Assembly: GCA_030710605.1 (NCBI GenBank)
Contig: CP092869.1
Location: forward strand, 11,371,425-11,435,424
Length of the DNA stretch: 64,000 nucleotides
Direction: 5' to 3'
Source: Cordylochernes scorpioides
Taxonomy: Eukaryota > Arthropoda > Arachnida > Pseudoscorpiones > Chernetidae
Shown here: one piece after another, positions 55,978 through 64,000 of the stretch
Layout of the letters: every line of letters begins with the position of its first letter
How positions within the stretch are numbered: position 1 is the stretch's first letter
Notes under the pieces: generated by a model
What the model saw: only the letters and a program-made list of their open reading frames with translations
Told to the model about the DNA's origin: nothing
Database searches by the model: none
Translations under genes and position numbers: made by a program

Positions 55978-57502
55978 CTTCTCCCTCCTCCGAAATGGTC
56001 GCGTCCTCGTGACCGTCTTCCATTCTCGCAAAGTAAGGCTTGATTCTGCTTATGTGAACTGTTGTAGGCTGTGTGCGGTTCCCAGGGTTATCTTCTGGCA
56101 CGATGGAGTAGTTCACATCGGAAATTTTTTTCAGCACGATGTAGGGTCCGAAATAGCGTCTCAATAGTTTCTCACATTTTCCAGGTTTTCTTATTGGAGT
56201 CCACAGCGCTACCAAGTCACCTGGTTCATAACCAGTTTGCCGATGTTTTTGGTTGTAATAATTAATCATTTTTTCCTGACTTTTCTCGGTATTAACTTTC
56301 ACAATATCTCTCGTTCTCACGATTTTTTCCATCAACTTGCTCACGTACTCGTCATAATCCTCCGAATCGGGCTCAATGAAGATATTCGTGTCATCCAAAA
56401 TCGAGACTGGTTCCCTTCCATACAAAAGGAAGAACGGGGAATATTTGGTTGTTTCTTGTATTGTCGTATTGTAAGCATGGGTTATGAATGGTAGTATCTC
56501 GTCCCAATTCCTTTGATCTACGTTCACGTACATGCTTATCATATTGATCAATGTTCTGTTCAATCGCTCTGTGAGGCCATTTGTTTGTGGGTGATAGCTT
56601 GTTGTGAGGCAATGCTGAATTTGACATATCTTGGTTATTTCTTTCACCAAATTGCTCGTGAATTGGCTTCCTCTATCGCTAATCAGATACCGTGGGGCTC
56701 CATGTTTCAAAATCACATTTTCTGTCAGAAATTTAGCAACCTCCCTCGCTGTGGCATCGATGACAGCTTTCGTTTCCGCATATTTTGTGTAATAGTCGGT
56801 CAATACTATCATCCACTTCTTTCTGTTCTTCGTAGATGGCAATGGTCCCAAAAAGTCGATCCCAACTCTCTCGAAGGGGTAATTTGCAGCAGGGATCGGA
56901 TGAAGTAGGCCAGCAGGCAACTGATTAGAACCCTTCCTGCTTTGGCACAGATGGCAGGTCCTAACATATTCCACCACATCTTTCAGCATGGATGGCCAGA
57001 AATATTTATCCTTTAGACGGTGCATTGTTCTGGTCACACCTAAATGGCCACAGATCATATGATTGTGGTACTCTTTTAAAATGTCCCTCCTTCTCACTCT
57101 GGGTACCACCAGCAGCCAGGCTCTTCCTTCTGGCCTCGGATTTCTTTTGTACAGACATCCGTTTTCTTCTTTAAAATTTTCAACGATCGATCGCTTGCCC
57201 TCCGTGTCACCGAGGCATCTCTTGATGTTTTCGATATATTCGTCGGAATCCTCGATGACTGGGTTGAAAAACAAACTATCATAGTTATCGTCAAAATCAG
57301 CCTGTGGTAATGGAGCTCGTGAAAGACCATCTGCATCCAAATGTTTTTTCCCGGATTTATAAATTATTTCGAAGTCATATTCTTGTATTTTTAATGCCCA
57401 TCTTGCAAGTCTACCTGTTGGATCCCGTAGGTTTCTTAACCAACATAATGCGTGATGGTCCGTCATAACTTTGAAGCGCCTTCCATATAGATAAGGCCGC
57501 AA
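55961..57502 (-). pseudogene. gypsy-2 Pol, C-terminal part: rest of RNase H and integrase
   Basis: 513 residues. It begins in RNase H (RRFKVMTDHHALCWLRN, HLDADGLSRAPL). Integrase zinc domain: HNHMICGH, then CHLCQSRK. Catalytic core: D in RVGIDFLGPLP, D in ISDRGSQFTSN and E in NGLTERLNRTL. A GPY motif (RRYFGPYIVLKKISDVNYSI) is near residue 455. The stop codon (55961-55963) lies inside the LTR. The first residues overlap the previous frame; the two parts belong to one pol gene separated by a deletion and frameshift near 57490-57515. Confidence 0.9.
55978..55992 (-). promoter_or_regulatory. gypsy-2 polypurine tract
   Basis: Minus strand GGAGGAGGGAGAAG lies directly before the 3' LTR, the primer for plus-strand DNA. 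It is also coding, inside the pol frame. Confidence 0.85.
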
Positions 57503-59316
57503 ATGTATGAAATTACTTTTTCTTGACCATTGATAGTTTGAACAAGGGTAGCACCTAGGCCAATATTTGATGCATCGGTGTGGATCTGGGTCGGTGCTTC
57601 TGGGTCAAAATGTGACAATATCGGGGGATTTGTTAGCAAAGATTTCAGAGTTATAAATGCTTCTTCCTGAGATTCTGACCAGATGAATGGAGAATCCTTT
57701 CTTGTTAGTTTGAACAGTGGGTCAGCTATTCGCGAGAAGTTCTTAATGAATTTCCTGTAATATGAGCAAAGTCCTATGAATGACTGAATTTCTTTTGTCT
57801 TTGAAGGACGGGGAAAATCTCTAATCGCTTTAACATTATGATCTGCCCGTTTAATTCCATGTTTGCTTGTCACGTGACCGAGTATTTCAATTTCTTCAAA
57901 TCCAAATCGGCACTTTTTCCCATTAAGCCTCAGGTTCGATTCACGAAAGCACTTTAAGACAGCCTCAATCCTTCCGAGATGAGTGGTAAAGTCGGGACTG
58001 TAGATAACAACGTCATCTAGGTAACAGAGGCAAAATTTCCATTTAATGTTTTTTAGTACATTGTCCATAATTCTTTCGAAAGTAGCTGGGGCATTGCACA
58101 ACCCAAATGGCATAACATTAAATTCGTATAACCCGTGGGATGTTGTGAAGGCCGTCTTCTTCTTGTCTTGTTCCTCGATCTCTACCTGCCAGTATCCCGA
58201 TCTGAGATCTATGGCCGTGAAATATCTAGATCCCTGAAGTGTGTCCATAACAGCATCAATTCTGGGGATCGGATAAACATCCTTTACCGTTATGCTGTTC
58301 AGTTTCCTGTAGTCCACACAAAATCGCCAATTGCCATCTCTCTTTCTAACCAAAATAACCGGAAAAGCCCATGGACTAGAAGATGCCCTTATTACTCCCT
58401 CCTGGAGCATATCCTGAATTTGTTCTTTGATGATGTCTCGCTCCTTAGGGCTAACTCTGTACGGTTTGTGTTTTATCGGCTTCGCATTTTCTGTTTCAAT
58501 TCTATGTTTGGCCAAATTCGTCTTGCCCAATTTTGATGAAAATAGATCACTGTATTTCGATAAAACTTGCCTTAATTCATTCTTTTGGCTTAATGTCAGG
58601 TCCTCGTTTATCTGAATTTCCGTCACCTTATCTTCCTCATCATTTTCTATATAATTAACCGTGGTGGGAGGACTTGCGTAGCCCAAGGTCTGATTCTTCA
58701 TTATTTTTAATGTTCGAGGATAAGGATTAGTTATCCATAAATCTGCTAATTTGTTTCTTACCGTGATCAGACATCTAGCAATTCTAAGCCCATTTGTAAG
58801 AGTTAGCCTTTCATTTGGTTCAACCACGTATTCGCCATCACCGGCCTTCACGGTTACCCTGACTAGTTTAACACAAAGCCGAGGCACTACTTCATCCTGC
58901 TGATTGATTATCTTCCTGGGTGCTTCGTTCGAGTCTTGACACTCGGTCACAATGTCATATTCTAAAATATCCCGTTTGCAATTTATTTTCGCATTTAAAC
59001 GCCTGAGAAGATCTCTTCCAATTATTAATGACCTCATATTGGACTCCAGAACTACAAATCTATGATTCAACGACTTTTCGTCAATTTTTATAGCCATTGA
59101 AATGCTTCCCAATATATTAAGCCTTTTACCATCTGGGCCAATACACTTTCCATTATAGGTCTCAATACGAACGCCAGTTTCGAGAGCAGTTCTCAAATCC
59201 ACAATCGAGAGATCCGCGCCTGTGTCAACCAAGGCTTCCAATATTCCAATTCTATCAACGCTCACATTTATTCGGCTTTTTGAATCCATCTCTGTGATCG
59301 CGCCTATTTTCGACAT
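57463..59316 (-). CDS. gypsy-2 Pol, N-terminal part: protease, RT, start of RNase H
   Basis: 617 residues from the first Met; the open frame extends upstream to 59355, overlapping gag by 10 bases in the -1 frame. Protease LVDTGADLSIVDL is near residue 30. RT: LVRKRDGNWRFCVDYRKLN, FTAIDLRSGYWQVEI, FGLCNAPATFERIM and CYLDDVVIY (near 433). The tether LCSYYRKFIKNFS is near 530, and RNase H begins at IHTDASNIGLGATLVQ (near 575). The frame is lost after EKVISY and ends with unrelated residues. The lost stretch corresponds to about 30 residues that normally hold the RNase H catalytic glutamate. Confidence 0.9.
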   Translation of the reverse strand: MSKIGAITEMDSKSRINVSVDRIGILEALVDTGADLSIVDLRTALETGVRIETYNGKCIGPDGKRLNILGSISMAIKIDEKSLNHRFVVLESNMRSLIIGRDLLRRLNAKINCKRDILEYDIVTECQDSNEAPRKIINQQDEVVPRLCVKLVRVTVKAGDGEYVVEPNERLTLTNGLRIARCLITVRNKLADLWITNPYPRTLKIMKNQTLGYASPPTTVNYIENDEEDKVTEIQINEDLTLSQKNELRQVLSKYSDLFSSKLGKTNLAKHRIETENAKPIKHKPYRVSPKERDIIKEQIQDMLQEGVIRASSSPWAFPVILVRKRDGNWRFCVDYRKLNSITVKDVYPIPRIDAVMDTLQGSRYFTAIDLRSGYWQVEIEEQDKKKTAFTTSHGLYEFNVMPFGLCNAPATFERIMDNVLKNIKWKFCLCYLDDVVIYSPDFTTHLGRIEAVLKCFRESNLRLNGKKCRFGFEEIEILGHVTSKHGIKRADHNVKAIRDFPRPSKTKEIQSFIGLCSYYRKFIKNFSRIADPLFKLTRKDSPFIWSESQEEAFITLKSLLTNPPILSHFDPEAPTQIHTDASNIGLGATLVQTINGQEKVISYICGLIYMEGASKL

Positions 59317-59345
59317 GCCCTGGTTGACTGGAACAGGCGCGCTTT

Positions 59346-60455
59346 CTAGTTTAAATCATCCAACACCTCGAATCTGTTGTGAGTTGGAATGCTTGGTCTC
59401 TCACACACATCGGCGTATACCTCTGGGCTCAGGTTCCGGGTGTTCAGCGGTTTTTTGTCATCAGACGGGCTGTCTAGGCTAGGGGGAACTTCCTCAACCA
59501 TGCGAACATATTTTATTCTGCAATACTTTGCCACATGACCCGGTCTATTACATCTAAAGCAGATAGGTCGTCCGTCCTCGGTTCTACCTCTATCATTCCG
59601 AGGTTTTCTATCATAAGTGTTGCCAGAAGGAGTTCGTCTATATGTATCCCTTTGAGTGGATCGGGGAAATGTACGAGTCTCCTGTGGGGGGAAGTAAGTT
59701 TGGTTTTGTCTTGGTGTTCCCATCATAGGCCTCGAGTAATTTTCAGTTTTATATGATTGAAACTCTCTTGGTCGCCTGTTCCATCCGGCATGATTAGTTT
59801 CTTTTTGAGAAATCCGATTCATAAGAATTTTATTCTTCTCCTTTCGTTCCAGGTATTCCTTCTCGAACCCATCGATTCTCTTACATGCTTCCAGAAGTTC
59901 GTCGATGGTTTTAGGGGGGTTGAGATATAGCGCCAGCGCGTACTCTTTCTTCAGACCTCCGATTACAAATTGAATTTTTTCCATCTCTTCCATATTGGGC
60001 TGGACTTTGCTGCATTGAAGCAATATATCTTCAGCAAATCGCATCGCGAGTTCATTCCACCCCTGCATTCTGTTCAGTTTGAGCATCATCTCGTCCTTGT
60101 TCTCTAGCGACGCGAAGTCCTGGATGAGGCGAGTCTTGAAAATTTCCCAGGTGGCAAGATTGACCTTGTGGAATTCATACCAAGTTTTAGCAGGTCCGAC
60201 TAGGTTCATGGCGGCGTAGCGGGTGATGATGTAATCCGCCCAGCGGTAAAGAAACCCAACTTCTTCAAGAGAAGTGATCCATTGGCGTGGGTCTTCGTCT
60301 CCAGCATACTTCCTGATGTTCAAGCTTGGATTAAAGGGTATAGGGTCGAAACCGGCATCTCCACCAGTTGTTACACCTGCCTCGACCGTAGGTGCTTCTA
60401 AGGGTTTCTGATCAGCGTTCGCCATCTCATAAAATAAACCAGACCGCGTTCTCAT
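59346..60455 (-). CDS. gypsy-2 Gag
   Basis: 369 residues; structural protein of the particle. The start MRTRSGLFYEMANADQ lies inside the 5' LTR, and a second Met is 10 residues on (60425). The capsid-like middle includes DEDPRQWITSLEEVGFLYRW and LVGPAKTWYEFHKVN, typical of retrotransposon gag (DUF/Retrotrans_gag type). One zinc knuckle, CFRCNRPGHVAKYC, is near residue 300. The frame ends at TAG 59346-59348 directly after a slippery heptamer. No leader separates LTR and gag, so the primer-binding site is coding. Confidence 0.9.
   Translation of the reverse strand: MRTRSGLFYEMANADQKPLEAPTVEAGVTTGGDAGFDPIPFNPSLNIRKYAGDEDPRQWITSLEEVGFLYRWADYIITRYAAMNLVGPAKTWYEFHKVNLATWEIFKTRLIQDFASLENKDEMMLKLNRMQGWNELAMRFAEDILLQCSKVQPNMEEMEKIQFVIGGLKKEYALALYLNPPKTIDELLEACKRIDGFEKEYLERKEKNKILMNRISQKETNHAGWNRRPREFQSYKTENYSRPMMGTPRQNQTYFPPQETRTFPRSTQRDTYRRTPSGNTYDRKPRNDRGRTEDGRPICFRCNRPGHVAKYCRIKYVRMVEEVPPSLDSPSDDKKPLNTRNLSPEVYADVCERPSIPTHNRFEVLDDLN
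59349..59355 (-). promoter_or_regulatory. Predicted -1 ribosomal frameshift site, gag to pol
   Basis: Minus strand GAT GAT TTA AAC TAG: the heptamer T TTA AAC in gag register fits X XXY YYZ and is a well-known strong slippery sequence. The gag stop follows at once, and the pol frame is open here in exactly the -1 register. Confidence 0.8.
60347..60366 (-). promoter_or_regulatory. gypsy-2 primer-binding site (predicted)
   Basis: Two bases after the LTR the minus strand reads TGGTGGAGATGCCGG, starting with the TGG expected opposite a tRNA CCA end. The tRNA species is not identified. Confidence 0.6.
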
Positions 60456-60663
60456 AAAGCAATCAACTATTATTTATTAATAATAAAAGAAGTTAAACTG
60501 ATTTAGAGTAACAACGAACTAAACTCAAAAAAACAAAAGAAGCTCTATCAACTAATTGTATATCGCTCTTATATCAAAAGCCTTATTTACATAAATTTCT
60601 ATTACCAATTATATTTTATACTAATTTACATATTTTTACAAAATAACTATGCAGAGTGTGACA
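60369..60663 (-). repeat. gypsy-2 5' LTR
   Basis: 295 bp, identical by eye to 55683-55977; encodes the first residues of Gag. Confidence 0.95.
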
Positions 60664-60665
60664 AT

Positions 60666-61091
60666 ATAATCTCGAATCTCATCTTAGCTGATTTCCCACT
60701 TCCTTTTATTAATAGACACACTAACAAGCTTAGTCCCCCTAACCCTCCAACAGTCTACAGATCGACATGTGTTTTACCCTTTTCCTCCAACACAGTTAAC
60801 ATTTCAAGAACCCTTAAAACATATGGCATTCACACATATTTCAGTAATACCCTAAATTTATCCACACACCTCAGACATCCCATAACCACATCGGAATCGC
60901 CCCCTGATCTCCTCCATAGTACCAGCGCGGTCTACTCTGTCTCATGCACGCAATGTGCTGCCACATATGTGGGTGAGATAGGTAGAAACGTGGCTCTTAG
61001 AATTTCAAAGCACAAAAGGAATATTAAAAACAGTGACCCCCACTCCTTAATCTACCAACACATGTCTTCCACAGGCCACACATCAACCTAA
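60666..61091 (+). pseudogene. PLE C-terminal part with GIY-YIG endonuclease
   Basis: One frame from the gypsy-2 border to a TAA at 61089-61091. It continues the PLE protein (ILADFPLPFINRHTNK) and ends with AVYSVSCTQC followed by AATYVGEIGRNVALRISKHK, the GIY-YIG nuclease signature preceded by the cysteine pair usual in Penelope. This nuclease makes the target nick. The frame is intact but is separated from the RT by gypsy-2 and by a frameshift. Confidence 0.83.
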
Positions 61092-61274
61092 GCCAGCCGA
61101 CCATTCACTACCATCACGTTCCAAACCAGCACCAAAGATTGGTGTTGGAAGCTATAACCTCTGTCAATCTGAACAGTTTTAATAGAAAAATAAACATACC
61201 AGATATTTATAAATTATTCCTGTCCTGACCTGTTTATTCTGTCTTCCCTTCACAGTGATATTCCGATCTCCCCT

Positions 61275-61563
61275 AATGTGTCAGATTTGGAATTTACCTC
61301 ATTGTCTTTTTCCCTATATTTGCATATCTTAATTGTAATCATAGTTGTATTTTGTTTTTTCGTCTATTGGAAAAATGTAAATATGCTAAAATATTGCTTA
61401 CCATAGTATAAATAGGCTTGTATCTCTTTGAATCTCTTAGCTTTTTTGCCAGTAGAAGGGCCTGTGGCCCAAAAGCTCGCTCGCGTTTATTAAAAAGAAA
61501 CTCATCATTCTTCTTGCTTTACTTTATTTGATTATCTAAACAGGAAGAGTTCTATCGCTTATT
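61275..61563 (+). repeat. PLE right terminal repeat plus 34-base tail
   Basis: Inverted copy of 54716-54969, then 34 extra bases (61530-61563). The plus strand has AGTAGAAGGGCCTGTGGCCC then AAAAGCTCGCTCGCG, so the GAAA of the left copy has become AAAA here. Confidence 0.85.
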
Positions 61564-61577
61564 CATTTGAAATTATC

Positions 61578-61860
61578 CCGCATGTGTTTCTTTTGATTGA
61601 TTAATGATTACATTATATAATATTTACGAACGGAGAAATATGTCCAGGGTAGCCAAGTGGACATAGCATCTCCCCGGTGAGCAGAACACTGGGTTCGATT
61701 CCCATCCCTGGATACTTTTATTTTTCCGTTTATCATTACTCTTCATAATTCATCCCTAAGGTTAGAAATAATCGTTATTTCTCCTTAAAATAAATTTCGA
61801 ATTTTCGTTTAAAAGAAACACATGCGGGATAATTCCAAATGTCGTTTACAAAATTATGAT
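61578..61860 (+). mobile_element. MITE-1 carrying a tRNA-like sequence (right-arm copy)
   Basis: Continues from 54697-54715 across the PLE. Right end GCGGGATAATTCCAAATGTC. The tRNA-like centre is on the plus strand, mirroring the left arm. Confidence 0.8.
61643..61712 (+). tRNA. tRNA-like sequence in MITE-1 (right-arm copy, degenerate)
   Basis: 70 bases: acceptor TCCAGGG/CCCTGGA intact and B box GGTTCGATTCC intact; A box region TAGCCAAGTGG. The anticodon stem TCTCC/GCAGA no longer pairs fully and the T stem is two bases shorter. It is a decayed copy of 16652-16723. Confidence 0.5.
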
Positions 61861-62149
61861 AATTGTCATTGTCTAGCTGGACGAGAATGTTAATCATAAT
61901 CAACTTACTACTCTTCAGATTTGGAGTTTTATCGAGCGAGAGTTGGGCTGTGAGGACAAAGGGTCCATTGCCTTATGGGCCTCCCTGATGGTATCTGGTT
62001 TATTGAGGCCATGATCTTATTAGGGAGTCTTTTTTTTTCCGACACTTTAATGTCTGTCTTTAACCCCAGGACCCTCTCTCTTCCTGGGCATCTAATTTCC
62101 TGGACCACTGAATTTGACTTAGTACTTTTCCTCTTTGAATCTATCACTT

Positions 62150-62477
62150 GTATCTATAGATTTTCTTAAATTAATTGCAAAAGTATAAAACGCAATACAC
62201 CAATCAATGGTATAACACAATTTAGATTATAGATTATGAACACAAGGTAATAAGACCAAATCTATTAAATAAATAGTGTAGGAATTCAGGGCCTTTATCT
62301 GATGATGGCAACAATTATATTACCGGAAAGTCACACACAATTTATTTGGATTTAGTCTTATTACGTTGTGTTAATGTACCAATCAAGATAATTGTAATAA
62401 ATTTCTTTATAAAGATAAAATAAGTTTTGCCTTTTGAAATTATCACTTATAACGATATAGATTCTTGAAATATTTGT
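62150..62477 (-). repeat. Subterminal repeats of the right arm
   Basis: ACCAATCAAGATAATTGTAA followed by a TTTATAAAGATAAAATAA-type stretch; further units at 62856 and 62987 on the far side of the SINE. Confidence 0.6.
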
Positions 62478-62829
62478 CTTCTTCTTACTTATCTCCACTC
62501 AATCATATTAGGGTGTCAAGCTTGTAAAGCTTGAGACTTTGACAACCATCATGATTGGGTGAAGTAGATGCGTCTGCCTCTGTCATTAAGACTGGAAGCA
62601 CTACTCAGTGGCAGGCCGATTTAGCTCCAAAAGAAATGGCCGCCTCTGACATGAGAAAGAGACGCCATGTGCAGCCGCTCCTAACATGGAGTACAAACGC
62701 TACTCATCTGTATCCCTAGATCAGGAGACCTTACAGGGTACTATCAGCCGGGCCAGCTGAGCCCATGTTTTTAGTGAGCTTGTTACTGCTCCTTCTACTC
62801 CTTTTTAATTCGGGTTTGGGACCGGCAAA
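62478..62829 (-). mobile_element. SINE-like element, full length (minus)
   Basis: 352 bp flanked by a 10-bp duplication AAATATTTGT (62468-62477 and 62830-62839). Minus strand begins TTTGCCGGTCCCAAACCCGA and ends GAGTGGAGATAAGTAAGAAG. Collinear with 39379-39734. Confidence 0.85.
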
Positions 62830-62990
62830 AAATATTTGTAAAAGTATAAACACATTATACCAATCAAGATAATTGTAAAACCTTTTCTTCATAAAGTAAA
62901 ATATCAAGCTTTCAAGCCTTTTTGTCATTTGAATCTATCACTTCAGATACTTAAAATAATTTTTAAAGTATAAACACAATATAACAATCA

Positions 62991-63317
62991 AGATAATTGC
63001 AAAATGTTATTTTTATAAAGATAAAATAACAAGCTTTCGTTTGAAGTATTCCTATTTGAATATAAAATAATCGTATTTGAAAATTTATAATGAACCCTCT
63101 TTTAATATCTCATTCAACATGCTAATAATAATAAGGATATCATTTTTCTAATAATAATAGTATGTTATTGAATAATAATAAATCCATATAAAACAATCAC
63201 ATCTCTAAGCACTTTTATATGTACATAAAATTCTAAAATTCTAATTCCTAAATATAAAAACATAAAAAATCCTATATAACAAAATGTGTGTACAACATAC
63301 AATTTAATAAAGAATTC
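62991..63317. other. No gene seen
   Basis: Very AT-rich, short chance ORFs only. Confidence 0.5.
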
Positions 63318-63321
63318 CATA

Positions 63322-63758
63322 AGTGGTGGTGGTGTCTTGTCTATGGAGCAGATCAGATCGGTCTGTGCACCCTGATCACAATACCGGCCAACTGAGGTGG
63401 TGGTGTCTTTTCCTTGGAGCATATCAGATCGGTCCATGCACCATGATCACAATACCAGCCAACTGAGGTGGTGGTGGTGTCTTGTCCATGGAGCAGATCA
63501 GATCGGTCCATGCACCCTGATCACAATACCGGCCAACTGAGGTGGTGGTGGTGTCTTGTCCATGGAGTAGATCAGATCGGTCTGTGCACCGTAATCACAA
63601 TACCTGCCAACTGAGGTGGTGGTGTCTTGTCCATAGAGCAGATCAGATCGGTCCATGCACCCTGGTCAAAATACCGGCCAACTGAGGTGGTGGTGGTGTC
63701 TTGTCCATGGAGCAGATCAGATCGGTCTGTGCACCTTGATCACAATACCGGCCAACAA
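63322..63758 (+). repeat. Minisatellite, six units of about 71-74 bp
   Basis: Unit: GTGGTGGTGTCTTGTC, CATGGAGCAGATCAGATCGG, TC(C/T)(A/G)TGCACCCTGATCAC, AATACCGGCCAACTGAG. Units differ by a few substitutions and by 3-base GTG steps. Frames on both strands are open by chance because of the unit length. Confidence 0.9.
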
Positions 63759-63771
63759 AGGTGCCTTGTTC

Positions 63772-63937
63772 GTATGGATGTCCTCTTCTTGATTGATGTC
63801 TGCCATATAGAGGGCTGCAAGGATGGCCGGGCAACTGTATATATGGTATGGAGTGAGTTGGACCATATTTACGGTTGCCCGGCCTTCCTTGCAGCCCTCT
63901 ATATGGCAGATATCAATCCAGAAGAGGACATCCATAC
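63772..63937. repeat. Imperfect palindrome, arms about 75 bp
   Basis: Left arm GTATGGATGTCCTCTTCTTG pairs with CCAGAAGAGGACATCCATAC at the right; inner parts CCATATAGAGGGCTGCAAGG and CCTTGCAGCCCTCTATATGG are fully complementary. Directly follows the minisatellite. Confidence 0.88.
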
Positions 63938-64000
63938 ATCGTGTAGGACATCCCTAATGTCATAAGGAAATTAACTGACAAAAAAAGTATAAATTGAGAA

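Larger units (their letters stand above)
55683..60663 (-). mobile_element. Ty3/gypsy LTR retrotransposon (gypsy-2), minus strand
   Basis: 4981 bp with 295-bp LTRs that look identical and a 4-bp target duplication ATAT (55679-55682 and 60664-60667). Order on the minus strand: LTR, gag, protease, RT, RNase H, integrase, LTR. It is inserted in the PLE ORF. Identical LTRs mean a very recent insertion, yet RNase H carries a deletion, so this copy was probably mobilised in trans or mutated on arrival. No chromodomain or envelope gene. Confidence 0.95.
54716..61563 (+). mobile_element. Penelope-like element (interrupted by gypsy-2)
   Basis: Flanked by a 14-bp target duplication CATTTGAAATTATC (54702-54715 and 61564-61577) lying within MITE-1. 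Terminal repeats are inverted (54716-54969 and 61275-61529), about 250 bp. A 34-base tail (61530-61563) follows only the right repeat, recalling the short one-sided extension known from Penelope. It encodes PLE reverse transcriptase and a GIY-YIG endonuclease. Without gypsy-2 the element is about 1.9 kb, too short for a full PLE, so the 5' part of the ORF is missing. Confidence 0.9.
53780..62990 (-). repeat. Right arm of the large inverted repeat
   Basis: Inverted counterpart of 15504-20075: MITE-2 (53780-54150), family X (54228-54660), MITE-1 (54697-54715 plus 61578-61860), unique block (61862-62150) and subterminal repeats (62150-62990). Interrupted by the PLE (54716-61563) and a SINE (62478-62829). 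The inner end runs into the gap. Confidence 0.8.

Noticed and set aside
55961-60455. Endogenous retrovirus with envelope
   Set aside because: No frame follows integrase before the LTR; only gag and pol are present.
63322-63758. CRISPR array or a coding repeat protein
   Set aside because: Head-to-tail minisatellite without spacers; frames are open on both strands, as expected by chance from unit length and composition.

Overview
This 64 kb window looks like repeat-dense DNA from an arthropod, most likely an insect. The evidence is A+T-rich sequence with no recognisable host exon, Jockey-superfamily and I-superfamily LINEs, two Ty3/gypsy elements, Penelope-like elements (PLEs) with hammerhead-like cores, hAT and pogo-type MITEs, and a tRNA-bearing MITE. 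Species and order cannot be read from it. The 100-N run at 53680-53779 is an assembly gap. I see no CRISPR array, prokaryotic operon or credible host gene; every substantial reading frame is transposon-derived.

Layout. (1) 1-15398 is a head-to-tail array of five LINE bodies from three families (A copy 1, B, A copy 2, C, A copy 3), all on the + strand. Neighbouring bodies are separated by the same short sequence, ATGTAAGTTA(GGA), as if every insertion used one target. (2) 15504-20075 is the left arm of a large imperfect inverted repeat; its partner is 53780-62990, about 34 kb away. The arms share, in inverted order, a MITE-2 copy, a block ending in a conserved reading frame (family X), a MITE carrying a complete tRNA-like cloverleaf (MITE-1) and subterminal repeats. 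A 5'-truncated LINE (D, 17360-19691) interrupts the left arm. A PLE (54716-61563) interrupts the right arm, and a gypsy element (55683-60663) sits inside that PLE. (3) 20542-27043 holds PLE and Helitron-like relics and a near-complete gypsy element with 222-bp LTRs. (4) 27044-43031 has no host gene. It holds a three-copy tandem unit carrying hAT MITEs, a perfect 105-bp inverted repeat, several foldback elements, a full-length SINE-like element, a solo LTR and pogo-type MITEs. (5) 43032-52085 is a tandem duplication of exactly 4527 bp whose copies look identical. (6) 62990-64000 is AT-rich sequence, a six-unit minisatellite and a long palindrome.

How the parts relate. Clean target-site duplications let the nesting be read: gypsy-2 inside the PLE, the PLE inside MITE-1, MITE-1 inside the inverted-repeat arm. 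Gypsy-2 has LTRs identical by eye and a canonical -1 slippery heptamer directly before the gag stop, but a deletion in its RNase H disables pol. Gypsy-1 is intact except for one frameshift before the integrase core. A recurring theme is hairpins that look like solo inverted termini of PLEs: a hairpin, then GAAA, then A-rich sequence, as in degenerate hammerhead ribozymes.

Most interesting for follow-up: the shared-target LINE array, the tRNA-carrying MITE within the giant inverted repeat, the hammerhead/PLE hairpins, and the gypsy-2 frameshift and LTR-coding arrangement. Coordinates of repeat edges without a stated target-site duplication are approximate. Identity statements are from reading by eye, not from an alignment.
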